From: Candidatus Eisenbacteria bacterium | Lineage (GTDB): Bacteria > Eisenbacteria > RBG-16-71-46 | NCBI GenBank assembly: GCA_035712145.1 | Contig: DASTBI010000252.1 | Location: 1 to 64,000, forward strand | DNA length: 64,000 nucleotides | Direction of reading: 5' to 3' | Shown here: positions 6,830-15,007 of the stretch, in pieces | Layout of the letters: each line of letters starts with the position of its first letter | How positions within the stretch are numbered: the first letter of the stretch is position 1 | Made by a program: the position numbers and the translations under genes | Notes under the pieces: generated by a model | Databases searched by the model: none | What the model was told of the DNA's origin: nothing | What the model saw: the letters and a program-made list of their open reading frames with translations, nothing else

Positions 6830-8374
6830 ATGACCAGGCGATCGAGCCCGAATCGTCGAACGCCTCAACCCGCGCGAAAAGAGCCGGCGCCTTCTCATGC
6901 CACCGCCGCGCCGTTCCGATGGCCCACGCTCGGCGACCTGCTCGACCCCCGCGCGCCTTACCTGATCCCTGCCGCTCTGCTCCTGATCACTCGCATCGGT
7001 CTCGCGCTGTACATCCCGTTCGCGGCGGAAGACGCCTACATCACCTTCCGCTACGCGCGGAACTTCGCCAACGGATTCGGGCTCGTCTTCAATCCCGGCG
7101 AGCACGTGTTCGGCTTCTCCTCGCCGCTCTGGACTTTGTGGCTCGCGGTGGGCATCAAGCTCGGCGCTCCGCCGGTGCCGTGGGCTCGCCTCTCCACGCT
7201 GGCATTGGAGGTCGTCGCCCTCGTCGTCGTGACCACCATGCTGCGGCGCGCGTTCGGCAACCGCTCGGCGTGGTGCTTCGCCTTCTTCTTCGCGGTCTGG
7301 CCGTACTTCGGGGCCGCATCGGTGTCGGGCATGGAGAACCAGGCGATGATCGGCCTCATGGCGCTGGCTGCGGCGTGGTGCGGCGCGAAGAATCCCTTGT
7401 CCGGCCTGGCACTCGCCGCCCTCGCGCTCATGAGACCCGAAGGGATGGTGGCGAGCGCCATCGTGGCCGGCTGGGCGCGCTGGCGCGATCGATGGATCGC
7501 CATCGGACTGGTCGGAGCGGCGGTGATTGCGCTCGCGGTCTACTTCGGCAGTCCGATCCCGCAGAGCCTCATCGCCAAGTCCCAGATCTACGGAACCCCG
7601 GGACCGTGGGCCGGACGGCACTGGTGGGAATGGATGTCCCCGTTCACGTTGTTCCGATTCCCCCAGATCAGCGACACCGGCCATCTCTTCCTGCTGGCCG
7701 TCGTCGCGGCGCCCTCGGCATGGATCGGCGCCCGGGCGCTGTGGACGGAGCGATCGCAGCCGTTGGCGAGCTTCATCGCCGCGGGGCTCGCGGTGTGGCT
7801 CGGATACTCGCTGCTCGGAGTCGCGTACTTCTGGTGGTACCTGGCCGTGCCCCTGGCGGCGCTCGGAGCGCTGGCGGCGGTCGGGTTCCCGCGCGTGTCT
7901 CATGGGCGCGCGCTGGAGATCAGCACGGGGCTCCTCGTCGCCGGACTGTGGACCGTGGTGCCCAATCTCTATCTGGGCCGTGCGCAGTCCGAGTACCTCG
8001 GCTTCGGAAGAGTCGCCAACTTCCTCCGGGAGCGTGCGCAACCGGGGGCGAAGGTCTTTCTCGAACCGATCGGGATGGTGGGCTTCAATGCCCCGGTCCA
8101 GATCGTCGACGAGGTCGGGCTCGTATCGCCGCAGGTGGCCGCGCGCCGCATGCAGGGTCCCGGCTGGTATGCCGACGTCGTGAGCCGGGAGCGTCCGGAC
8201 TGGCTGGTGGTGCGGCGCGGAGTCGTGACCGGGGGCCAGGCGTTCGCCGGCGCGGGCGCACCATTCCGGAGTGCGGAGGAGCGGGCGGCGGTGTTCGGCG
8301 CTTACACGACCGAAGCCGTGGCAGACACGGTTGCCGGCGCCAACATGCTCCTGGTGATGAGCCGGCGCCGCTGA
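6830..8374 (+). CDS. polytopic membrane glycosyltransferase-like protein (AftB/GT-C type)
   Basis: 514 aa from the ATG at 6830 (GAGG 9 nt upstream); longer in-frame extensions cross the hairpin and spacer and are rejected. After a basic 40-residue tail there are about ten membrane helices. Between the first two lies EDAYITFRYARNFANGFGLV followed by FNPGEHVFGFSSPLWT; this acidic EDAY loop is typical of lipid-linked-sugar GT-C transferases such as AftB-like arabinofuranosyltransferases. The C-terminal ~100 residues look extracytoplasmic. The likely role is transfer of a polyprenyl-linked sugar on the periplasmic side. Neither donor nor acceptor can be named. Confidence 0.65.
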   Translation: MTRRSSPNRRTPQPARKEPAPSHATAAPFRWPTLGDLLDPRAPYLIPAALLLITRIGLALYIPFAAEDAYITFRYARNFANGFGLVFNPGEHVFGFSSPLWTLWLAVGIKLGAPPVPWARLSTLALEVVALVVVTTMLRRAFGNRSAWCFAFFFAVWPYFGAASVSGMENQAMIGLMALAAAWCGAKNPLSGLALAALALMRPEGMVASAIVAGWARWRDRWIAIGLVGAAVIALAVYFGSPIPQSLIAKSQIYGTPGPWAGRHWWEWMSPFTLFRFPQISDTGHLFLLAVVAAPSAWIGARALWTERSQPLASFIAAGLAVWLGYSLLGVAYFWWYLAVPLAALGALAAVGFPRVSHGRALEISTGLLVAGLWTVVPNLYLGRAQSEYLGFGRVANFLRERAQPGAKVFLEPIGMVGFNAPVQIVDEVGLVSPQVAARRMQGPGWYADVVSRERPDWLVVRRGVVTGGQAFAGAGAPFRSAEERAAVFGAYTTEAVADTVAGANMLLVMSRRR

Positions 8375-8384
8375 CGCGGCGCGG

Positions 8385-9731
8385 TCAGGGCTTCAGCCGG
8401 TAGAGCATGCGCGGGAATGGAATCGTCTCGCGCACGTGCTCGAGCCCCGCGATCCACGCGAGCGTTCGCTCCACGCCGATCCCGAAACCCGAGTGCGGGA
8501 CCGTGCCGTAGCGGCGCAGGTCCTTGTACCACTCGAAGGCTTCCTGCGGCAGGCCATGCTCTTCGATGCGCCGGGTGAGCAGCTCGAGCGACGCCATGCG
8601 CTGGCCACCGCCGATGATCTCGCCGTAGCCCTCCGGCGCCAGACAGTCGCACGACAGACAGAGCCGGGGATCGCCGGGGTCGGGCTCCATGTAGAACGCC
8701 TTCACCGCGGCGGGATAGTGGGTGACGAGCAGCGGCCGGTCGTGCTCGCTCGAAAGCACCGTCTCGTCCGTCCCGCCGAAGTCGCTCCCCCACTCGAAAG
8801 GGTGGCCTTTGTCCGTCAGGCGCCGCGCGGCGTCGTTGTAATGCATGCGCGGGAAGGGCGATTGCACCTTCTCGAGCGGAGCCGTGTCGCGCTCCACCAG
8901 CTTCAGATCCTCACGGCGCACATCGAGCATTCGCCCCACGGTGTACACCAGCAGACGCTCCATCAGCCTCATCACGTCCTCGAGCGTGGCGAAGGCCCAC
9001 TCGGGCTCCATCATCCAGAACTCGATGAGGTGTCGGCGCGTCTTGCTCTTCTCCGCGCGGAAGGCGGGGCCGAAGCAATACACCTTGCCGAGCGCCATCG
9101 CCGCGGCTTCGGCATAGAGCTGGCCGCTCTGCGTCAGGTAAGCCTTCTGGTCGAAGTACTGAGTCTCGAACAGAGTGGTCGTGCCTTCGCAGGCGTTGGG
9201 CGTGAAGATCGGCGAGTCGACGAGCAGGAAGCCTTCCTGGCTCATGAAGTCGCGAAAGGCCTGAACGATCTCCGCGCGCAGCCGCAACAGCGCCTGCTGG
9301 CGTGGCGCACGAAGCCAGAGATGGCGATGATCCATCAGGAAATCGGTGCCGTGCTCCTTGGGCGTGATGGGATACGGCTCGGCCAGCCCGACGAGCTCGA
9401 TCCCGGCGAGCCCCATCTCGACCCCGCCGGGCGCGCGCGCATCCGCTCGCAAGTCCCCGACGACGATGACCGATGACTCCTGGGTCAGCTGCTCCCCGGT
9501 TCGCCAGTCCTGCTCGGAGACGTCCTTGGCAGAGGCGACGCACTGCATGACGCCGCTGCCGTCACGCACGACGACGAATTGGATCTTGCCGCTGGAGCGC
9601 CGGTGCGCCACCCACCCGCGCACCTCGACCCGCTGGCCGACGTAACGGCTCGCGTCGGCAATCCGGATCCATGGACGAGACGAAGCGGAAGGTTCGGGCG
9701 GGGCGGCGGAGCCTTCGAGCGAGGGTTCCAT
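8385..9731 (-). CDS. asnS: asparaginyl-tRNA synthetase
   Basis: 448 aa from the ATG at 9731; an in-frame ATG at 9842 would add 37 residues not found in the family. It charges tRNA-Asn in the cytoplasm. An N-terminal OB-fold anticodon-binding domain ([19 protein letters not shown]) leads into a class II catalytic core with motif 2 ([16 protein letters not shown]) and motif 3 ([16 protein letters not shown]). The residues after motif 2 (MMEPEWAF) favour AsnRS over AspRS. It is transcribed divergently from the TPR gene at 9858. Confidence 0.92.
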   Translation of the reverse strand: MEPSLEGSAAPPEPSASSRPWIRIADASRYVGQRVEVRGWVAHRRSSGKIQFVVVRDGSGVMQCVASAKDVSEQDWRTGEQLTQESSVIVVGDLRADARAPGGVEMGLAGIELVGLAEPYPITPKEHGTDFLMDHRHLWLRAPRQQALLRLRAEIVQAFRDFMSQEGFLLVDSPIFTPNACEGTTTLFETQYFDQKAYLTQSGQLYAEAAAMALGKVYCFGPAFRAEKSKTRRHLIEFWMMEPEWAFATLEDVMRLMERLLVYTVGRMLDVRREDLKLVERDTAPLEKVQSPFPRMHYNDAARRLTDKGHPFEWGSDFGGTDETVLSSEHDRPLLVTHYPAAVKAFYMEPDPGDPRLCLSCDCLAPEGYGEIIGGGQRMASLELLTRRIEEHGLPQEAFEWYKDLRRYGTVPHSGFGIGVERTLAWIAGLEHVRETIPFPRMLYRLKP

Positions 9732-9857
9732 GCGGATTCCGTGGGGTAATGGCCGGCCCGATCGGGCGAAGTCGCAGTAAAGGCGAGGCATTCCCACGCC
9801 GATAACCGCCCTGAGCGCCGGCAAGTTACGGATGGCTTCCATACCCTGTCAAGAGAC
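9732..9857. promoter_or_regulatory. divergent promoter region between asnS and the TPR gene
   Basis: 126 bp with both genes pointing outwards. A perfect TTGACA lies on the minus strand at 9852-9847, but the -10 at the proper distance (GTAACT or TAACTT) is poor. I cannot assign the plus-strand promoter. Confidence 0.35.
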
Positions 9858-11807
9858 GTGACCTCGACGACCAACAGGAAGTTGCGCGTGCTGGGGACGG
9901 TCGCAGTGTTGATCGTGGCCCTGGCGCTCTGGGCCGCACCGCGGGGCCTCTCGCCGGCACACGCCGACGACCAGGCCGAGGCGATGGGCGGCGGGGCTTC
10001 GCCACCGGCGAAAACCGAGCGCCCCCTGCCCGACTTGCGCGACCTGGACCAGTGGCTCGCTCAAAAGGCTCAGTCCCAGCAAGTGGCCATGCCGAGCGAG
10101 GCGCGGCTTGCCTATCGCCGCGGGCTCATGGCCTGGAAGTCTCACCAGGAGGCGCAGGCAGTCAGTCTCATGCGCGGCGCCGCGAACCTCGATCCCTCGT
10201 TCGTCGCCCCCCACCTGACGCTCGGATGGTGGTTCCTCACGCGTGAGCCGAGCCAGACCCTGCTGTCGTGGGCATCGCTTCTCCATCGACTCAAGGAAGA
10301 CTTCACGCTCCAGCTCGAGCTCAGCGCCAACGCGATCTTCTTCGCGTTGCATGCGCTGTTCTTCGGTCTCCTGATCGCGGCCATGATCCTGGTAGGTCTG
10401 CACCAGCACGAGCTTCGGCACCTGTGGAGCGAGCGGCTGGGCCTTGCGCTGGCTCCGCGCAGCGCGGCCATCTGGTCCTGGGTGTTCCTGGCGATGCCGT
10501 TCGTGCTCGGCCTGGGCGCGGCACTGCCCGCGCTCGTGATGCTCGCCATGATCTGGCCGATGCTGAAGGTGCGCGAGCGCATGGTGTTCGTGGCACTGGC
10601 GCTCATGGTCGGAGCGGCGCCGCTCGCGCCAACGCTGCTCGGCCGTCTGGCTCTCCCGCTGCGCGAAAGTGGCGCGCCGTTCTACGGGGTCGCGGCTCTG
10701 GGTCAACGCGACTATTCGTCCGAGGAGCACGAGCGGGTCGCGCGTCTCGCGACGGAGCACGAGGACAGCCCCTATCTCCAGTTCGCGCACGGATGGCTGG
10801 CGCGGCGCGCCGGCGACCTGGACGGCGCCGAAAAGGCCTACCGGCGCGCACTCGAGATCTGGCCCGCCAGCGACGAGGCGCTCAACAACCTCGGAAACCT
10901 GCTGGCGATGCAGGGACGCTTCGACGACGCGCTCGCCAGCTTCCAGAAGGCGACCGAGGCCGATCCGCGAAATGCCGCCGCGTTCTTCAACGCCTCGCAG
11001 GTGCACACGCGGCTGTTCGACTATCGCGCGGCGAGCGATGCGGTCGCCCGGGCCTCGGCGCTCGACTTCGAGATGGTCAAGACGTATCAGGCGCGCTCCG
11101 GCGAGAGCGGCGACCTTCCGCTGGTCGACCAGTGGATCGACCCGCCGGCGTTCTGGAAGACGCTGCTCGACACGCCCTCGAGCGCAGTCGTTCCCGCCCT
11201 GCCGGTGGCGTGGCGCGGAATGATCGAGACCTCGGGGTGGCCGTTCGCCATGGCCGCCTTGTTCCTCACGCTCTTGTCCCTGGGGCTCGGTCTGTGGTGG
11301 CAGTCGAAGATGCCGCTGCGCAGCTGCTCGAACTGCGCCAGGCCGGTCTGTCGCCGCTGCGCGCAGCGTCTGCGTGAAGTTGCGCTGTGTCGCGATTGCT
11401 CGGCCATCGCGGCGCGGGCGGAGAGTGGAGAGTTCGGCCGCGTCCTGCTCCTCGGGCGCCGCCGCAAGATCGAGCGCCGCCGCTCGATCGTGCGCACGCT
11501 GGGGGCCGGCCTGATCCCGGGCCTTGGACTGCTGGCGCGCCGGCGCGTCTTCAGCGCACTGGTGCTGCTGGCGGCGAGCGCGGATCTCGTGAGCCGCTGG
11601 CTCGACCTCCAGGCGCCGTATGCTCTCGGCATCCAGCTCGCGCGAGGCGTCGGGCCGAGCTGGGGACTGGCGGCGGGCGCGGTGGTCGTCTACACCCTCT
11701 CGGTCATCGGCTACCTGACGAGCCCGGATCCCGACGCTCCCACGCTGCGTGTCAGTGCCGCTCGCCAGGGCCCGATCACCGAGCGTCCGGCATCGCGGGC
11801 GGCCTGA
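9858..11807 (+). CDS. membrane protein with TPR repeats and a cysteine-rich zinc-type cluster
   Basis: 649 aa, GTG start. In order: an N-terminal hydrophobic segment (11-30), a TPR-like region (~80-125), three or four helices (~158-182, 205-235, 240-262), two canonical TPRs (~305-375), a helix (~462-482), six cysteines in C-x2-C-x4-C-x2-C-x9-C-x2-C order (490-514) resembling a zinc ribbon, then a basic stretch (RRRKIERRR) and two more helices. No enzyme motif is visible. It is followed after 7 bp by the DUF4388 gene, so the two probably work together at the membrane. The function is unknown. Confidence 0.6.
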   Translation: MTSTTNRKLRVLGTVAVLIVALALWAAPRGLSPAHADDQAEAMGGGASPPAKTERPLPDLRDLDQWLAQKAQSQQVAMPSEARLAYRRGLMAWKSHQEAQAVSLMRGAANLDPSFVAPHLTLGWWFLTREPSQTLLSWASLLHRLKEDFTLQLELSANAIFFALHALFFGLLIAAMILVGLHQHELRHLWSERLGLALAPRSAAIWSWVFLAMPFVLGLGAALPALVMLAMIWPMLKVRERMVFVALALMVGAAPLAPTLLGRLALPLRESGAPFYGVAALGQRDYSSEEHERVARLATEHEDSPYLQFAHGWLARRAGDLDGAEKAYRRALEIWPASDEALNNLGNLLAMQGRFDDALASFQKATEADPRNAAAFFNASQVHTRLFDYRAASDAVARASALDFEMVKTYQARSGESGDLPLVDQWIDPPAFWKTLLDTPSSAVVPALPVAWRGMIETSGWPFAMAALFLTLLSLGLGLWWQSKMPLRSCSNCARPVCRRCAQRLREVALCRDCSAIAARAESGEFGRVLLLGRRRKIERRRSIVRTLGAGLIPGLGLLARRRVFSALVLLAASADLVSRWLDLQAPYALGIQLARGVGPSWGLAAGAVVVYTLSVIGYLTSPDPDAPTLRVSAARQGPITERPASRAA

Positions 11808-11814
11808 GGATCCC

Positions 11815-12897
11815 ATGGCTCTGCAAGGCAACCTTCGCGACTTCTCGGTGACCGAGATCCTGCAGCTTCTCGGGAGCCAGAAGAAGAGCGGCTGTCTCAA
11901 GCTCGAGTGGAACACCGAGCGGGCCCAGATCCATGTCACCGACGGCCGCATCACCGGAACGCGCTCCCCGGGGATGAAGTCCGAGGATCCACTGCTTCAC
12001 TTCCTGCTCAAGGTGCACCGGCTCTCCGACGAGCAGCGCCGCGGCCTGCTCAGCATTCACAAGGAGTCGAACCGCGACCTCGAGGACTTGCTGGTCAACG
12101 GACGCTACCTCGAGTCGGACGAGCTCAAGGCATTCATCGAGCGCCAGATCCTGAACGACCTGATGCGGATCGTGCGCTGGGAGAGCGGCAGCTACCGCTT
12201 CGAGCCCAAGGAAACCTGGCCCACGCCGCCGCTGGTGCGGCTCAGCATGGAAGGCGCGCTGATCGAGGCTGCGCGACGCGTCGACGAGCAGAAGCGGTTC
12301 ATCGGCAAGTTCAAGAACCCATACGACCTCCTCGGAGTCCGCGATCTACCCGATCCCGACGAGCCGCTGACCGAGGAGGAGAAGGAGCTGTTCGGCATCA
12401 TCGACGGCCAGCACACCGTGGCCGAGGTGGTCGAGGCCGCGCCGCTCGCCGAGTACGAGGCCTACGAGGCCCTCGACCGCATGCTCGACGCCAACTGGAT
12501 CGAGGTCGTCGGCCGGCGGGAGCCCGGGGCCGGCGACGCCGCTCGCCGCATCCTGGCGCCTCCCCCGGCTCACACCTCGGTGCCGCGCGAGGTGATGGTC
12601 GCGGGCCTGGTGCTGGCGGTTGCGGTGGGACTCCATTTCGGCGCGCGCGTGCTGCAGGAACAGCGTCAGGATCCCGAGCCGGCCAACGATGTATTCGCGG
12701 CGGTGCAGGTGGAGCAGCTCCGTTCCGCACTCGACCTCTACCGGCGCGAGAACGGCCGCTACCCGAAGTCGCTCGGTGCCCTGGTGGACGACGACTGGGT
12801 CGGCGACGAGCAGACTCGCGTCCGCGGCTACAAGCTCGGCTACCAGCTCGAGCGCGGCGGAGACAGCTACCGCATCACGCTGGATCCCGATCGCTAG
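11815..12897 (+). CDS. DUF4388 (PATAN) protein with membrane anchor and pseudopilin-like tail
   Basis: 360 aa from the ATG at 11815, 7 bp after the preceding stop; an in-frame ATG at 11749 lies inside that gene and is rejected. Residues 1-135 match DUF4388/PATAN (MALQGNLRDFSVTEILQLLG, then a G-I-T-G segment), a domain tied to gliding, two-component and GTPase modules. Residues ~185-232 resemble a winged-helix tail. One membrane helix spans ~258-276. Residues ~292-360 (AAVQVEQLRSALDLYRRENG, RYPKSLGALVDDDW) look like the soluble part of a GspG-type major pseudopilin, but without a prepilin signal. I know of no described protein with this combination. Confidence 0.7.
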   Translation: MALQGNLRDFSVTEILQLLGSQKKSGCLKLEWNTERAQIHVTDGRITGTRSPGMKSEDPLLHFLLKVHRLSDEQRRGLLSIHKESNRDLEDLLVNGRYLESDELKAFIERQILNDLMRIVRWESGSYRFEPKETWPTPPLVRLSMEGALIEAARRVDEQKRFIGKFKNPYDLLGVRDLPDPDEPLTEEEKELFGIIDGQHTVAEVVEAAPLAEYEAYEALDRMLDANWIEVVGRREPGAGDAARRILAPPPAHTSVPREVMVAGLVLAVAVGLHFGARVLQEQRQDPEPANDVFAAVQVEQLRSALDLYRRENGRYPKSLGALVDDDWVGDEQTRVRGYKLGYQLERGGDSYRITLDPDR

Positions 12898-12925
12898 TCT
12901 CGCCTCAGGTGTCCCTGGTTCGCCG

Positions 12926-13990
12926 TTACGGCGCGGCGGCGTGCGCCAGGATCCAGTCCGCCGCCGCCGACAGGTCGTCGCACACCGCGTCCGGCGCTTC
13001 GATCGGCGTCCCCTCCCGCTGCTCCTCATCTCGCCCGTAGCCGGTGCGAACCAGGAGCCCTCGGGCGCCGACTCGGTGGCCGGTCTCCACGTCGAGCCGC
13101 TTGTCGCCGATCATGTAGGAGTCCCGCAGGGTGAGGCCGAGATCCTCCGCCGCGCGCTCGAGCAGCAGGCTCCCCGGCTTGCGGCAGGCGCAGCCGGCTT
13201 CGGGGCGATGAGGGCAGAAGTAGATGCCGTCGATCTCCACCCCTTCGGCGCGGAGCCGCCGCCTCAGCCGCGCCATGGCGTCGTAGACGCGGGAGATCGA
13301 GAACAGACCCCGGCCCACGCCGGACTGATTCGAGATCACGACCAGCGCGAGACCCGCGGCCTGCAGATGGCGCAGCGCCTGAGGCACACCGGGAAGGATC
13401 TCGAGGTCCGCGGGATCGGACAGATAGCCCACCTCGCGCACCAGGGTCCCGTCGCGGTCGAGAAAGGCCGCCGAGCGTGACGCCCGGCTGCGCTGGCGAG
13501 CCAGAGCGCGCTCGCAGGCGCGCTCGAGGATCTCGGTGTCTCCGTGGGCGGCGTCCGGTGTCTCGGCCGGGAGCTCGTCGGACCACAGCGCCAGGTGCTC
13601 GAAGGAGAGTCCCGAAGGCCGCTCCTGAAAGCTCGGCGCCTCCCCCGGCTCGACCAGGCCTTGAGGGTGCAGGCTCGACCACATGAACCGCTCGAGCCAG
13701 CTCCACGACGCGACGCGAGCGTGCTCGAGGGCCAGCACCTGACAGAACGCGCGCGCCTGCCACCCGAGCAAGGCGGGGCGCAGCGGGCTTCCGGCATCGC
13801 TCACCACGACGTCGGCCTTCCACGTCCAGAGGTCGCGGTCGCTCTCCACCGGCCGCAGATCATCGAGCGCGCTGGCCGGCGCCCAGGGCCCGCGCCACAG
13901 GACCTGATGCCCGCGCAGGGCCAGCCCGGCCGCAGCCGTGAGAAGGCGGCTCGAAGGGTTCCCGCCATCGGCGACGACCAGGATCCTCAC
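12926..13990 (-). CDS. gmhB: GmhB-type HAD phosphatase with extra N-terminal domain
   Basis: 354 aa. The GTG start at 13990 overlaps the stop of the heptosyltransferase gene (GTGA). Residues ~173-345 are a complete D-glycero-D-manno-heptose-1,7-bisphosphate 7-phosphatase: FLDRDGT (nucleophile Asp178, Asp180), VISNQSGVGRG, the zinc cluster CPHRPEAGCACRKP and MIGDKRLD. It prepares ADP-heptose for the LPS inner core. Residues 1-~170 are an added domain beginning RILVVADGG with a Rossmann-like feel, possibly a degenerate GT-B half. The phosphatase call is strong; HisB-type histidinol-phosphatase is the closest alternative. Confidence 0.8.
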   Translation of the reverse strand: MRILVVADGGNPSSRLLTAAAGLALRGHQVLWRGPWAPASALDDLRPVESDRDLWTWKADVVVSDAGSPLRPALLGWQARAFCQVLALEHARVASWSWLERFMWSSLHPQGLVEPGEAPSFQERPSGLSFEHLALWSDELPAETPDAAHGDTEILERACERALARQRSRASRSAAFLDRDGTLVREVGYLSDPADLEILPGVPQALRHLQAAGLALVVISNQSGVGRGLFSISRVYDAMARLRRRLRAEGVEIDGIYFCPHRPEAGCACRKPGSLLLERAAEDLGLTLRDSYMIGDKRLDVETGHRVGARGLLVRTGYGRDEEQREGTPIEAPDAVCDDLSAAADWILAHAAAP

Positions 13991-14970
13991 GCGGCCACGA
14001 CCTCGCAGGCGCGTTCCACCGCGGCCACGTCGACGGCCTGCAGGCAGCGGTAGCCGATCTGGCAGGTGCGCTGGAAGCACGGCGAGCACACCGGCGCCCT
14101 CTGGACGACGGCGGTCCTGGGACCGAGCGGCGCAGTCCAGGCGCTGCTCGTCGAGCCGAAGACCACCACCGTCGGCGCTCCCGAAGCGGCGGCGAGGTGA
14201 CCCAGACCGGAATCGTTGGTGACCGTGACGCGGGACAGCGAGCAGAGCGCGAGCTGCTCGGAGAGCGAAGTCTCCCCCGCGATCGCGTGAGCGCCGGTTC
14301 CGATCGCCGCCGCGACCGGCTCCGCCGTCTCGCGATCCTCGGCCGAGCCCGCCACCAGGACCGCATGGCCTCGTGCGCGCAGGCGCTGGCCGAGCGCCAC
14401 GAAGCGCTCCGCGGGCCAGCGCTTCGCCGGTCCGTACGCGGCGCCGGGACCGAGGATCACGGGCGCTTCGCCGCCCGCGCCGAGGCGCCTCAGTCGCGCG
14501 GTGGCCAGCGCCAGACCCTGCTCGCTGGGGCGCAGGATGGGCAGCCGCGAGCGGCGGGCGCCCAGGCGCTCGCCGAGATCCAGGTACTCCTCGCTCAGAT
14601 GACGCTCTCCCCGGGCCGTGCGTCGGATCGCGTCGGTGAGGAGCCAGGAGCGCAGCTCCGCGGCGAAGCCGACGCGCCGCTTCACCGCAAGCCGCCACAG
14701 GGTCCACGCGCTCGAGAACGACGGCGGCAGGATCACGGCGGCGTCGAAGCGCTGTCCCTGGAATGGACTCGCGGCGTCACGCCCGCTCACCAGCACGTCT
14801 CGAGTGAGGAAGCGGTCCCAAAGCCCTTCCTCTTCGAGCAGCGGCGCCGCCGGCGTTCCGATCGCCCACACCTCGGCCTCGGTGAAGGACGCGCGCAACG
14901 AATGGAGCAGCGGGCGCGACATCAGGAGATCGCCGAGCCAGTTCGGCAGCCGGACGAGGAGGCGTCTCAC
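13987..14970 (-). CDS. waaF: ADP-heptose:LPS heptosyltransferase (GT9), WaaF-like
   Basis: 327 aa. It starts with the GT9 opening RLLVRLPNWLGDLLMSRPLL, typical of heptosyltransferase II, and has the donor-site region LGPGAAYGPAKRWPAERF plus TNDSGLGHLAAASGAPTVVVFGST. The C-terminal Cys cluster (CSPCFQRTC) is common in WaaF. It adds heptose to the Kdo-lipid A core at the cytoplasmic face. The downstream gmhB fusion overlaps by 4 nt, joining heptose supply and transfer. WaaF versus WaaC cannot be fully separated by eye, but the LPNWLGD opening favours WaaF. Confidence 0.85.
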   Translation of the reverse strand: MRRLLVRLPNWLGDLLMSRPLLHSLRASFTEAEVWAIGTPAAPLLEEEGLWDRFLTRDVLVSGRDAASPFQGQRFDAAVILPPSFSSAWTLWRLAVKRRVGFAAELRSWLLTDAIRRTARGERHLSEEYLDLGERLGARRSRLPILRPSEQGLALATARLRRLGAGGEAPVILGPGAAYGPAKRWPAERFVALGQRLRARGHAVLVAGSAEDRETAEPVAAAIGTGAHAIAGETSLSEQLALCSLSRVTVTNDSGLGHLAAASGAPTVVVFGSTSSAWTAPLGPRTAVVQRAPVCSPCFQRTCQIGYRCLQAVDVAAVERACEVVAA

Positions 14971-15007
14971 GCGCGGAAGACGTGTCCGAGAGCTCGGACC
15001 GATCCTC

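Noticed and set aside
9849-11954. 701-aa open frame on the minus strand antisense to the TPR/zinc protein gene
   Set aside because: Composition is Arg/Gln/His-rich with no domain pattern; it mirrors a real plus-strand gene and is a by-product of high GC. The same applies to the other long antisense frames, for example 30142-32757 and 43499-45751.
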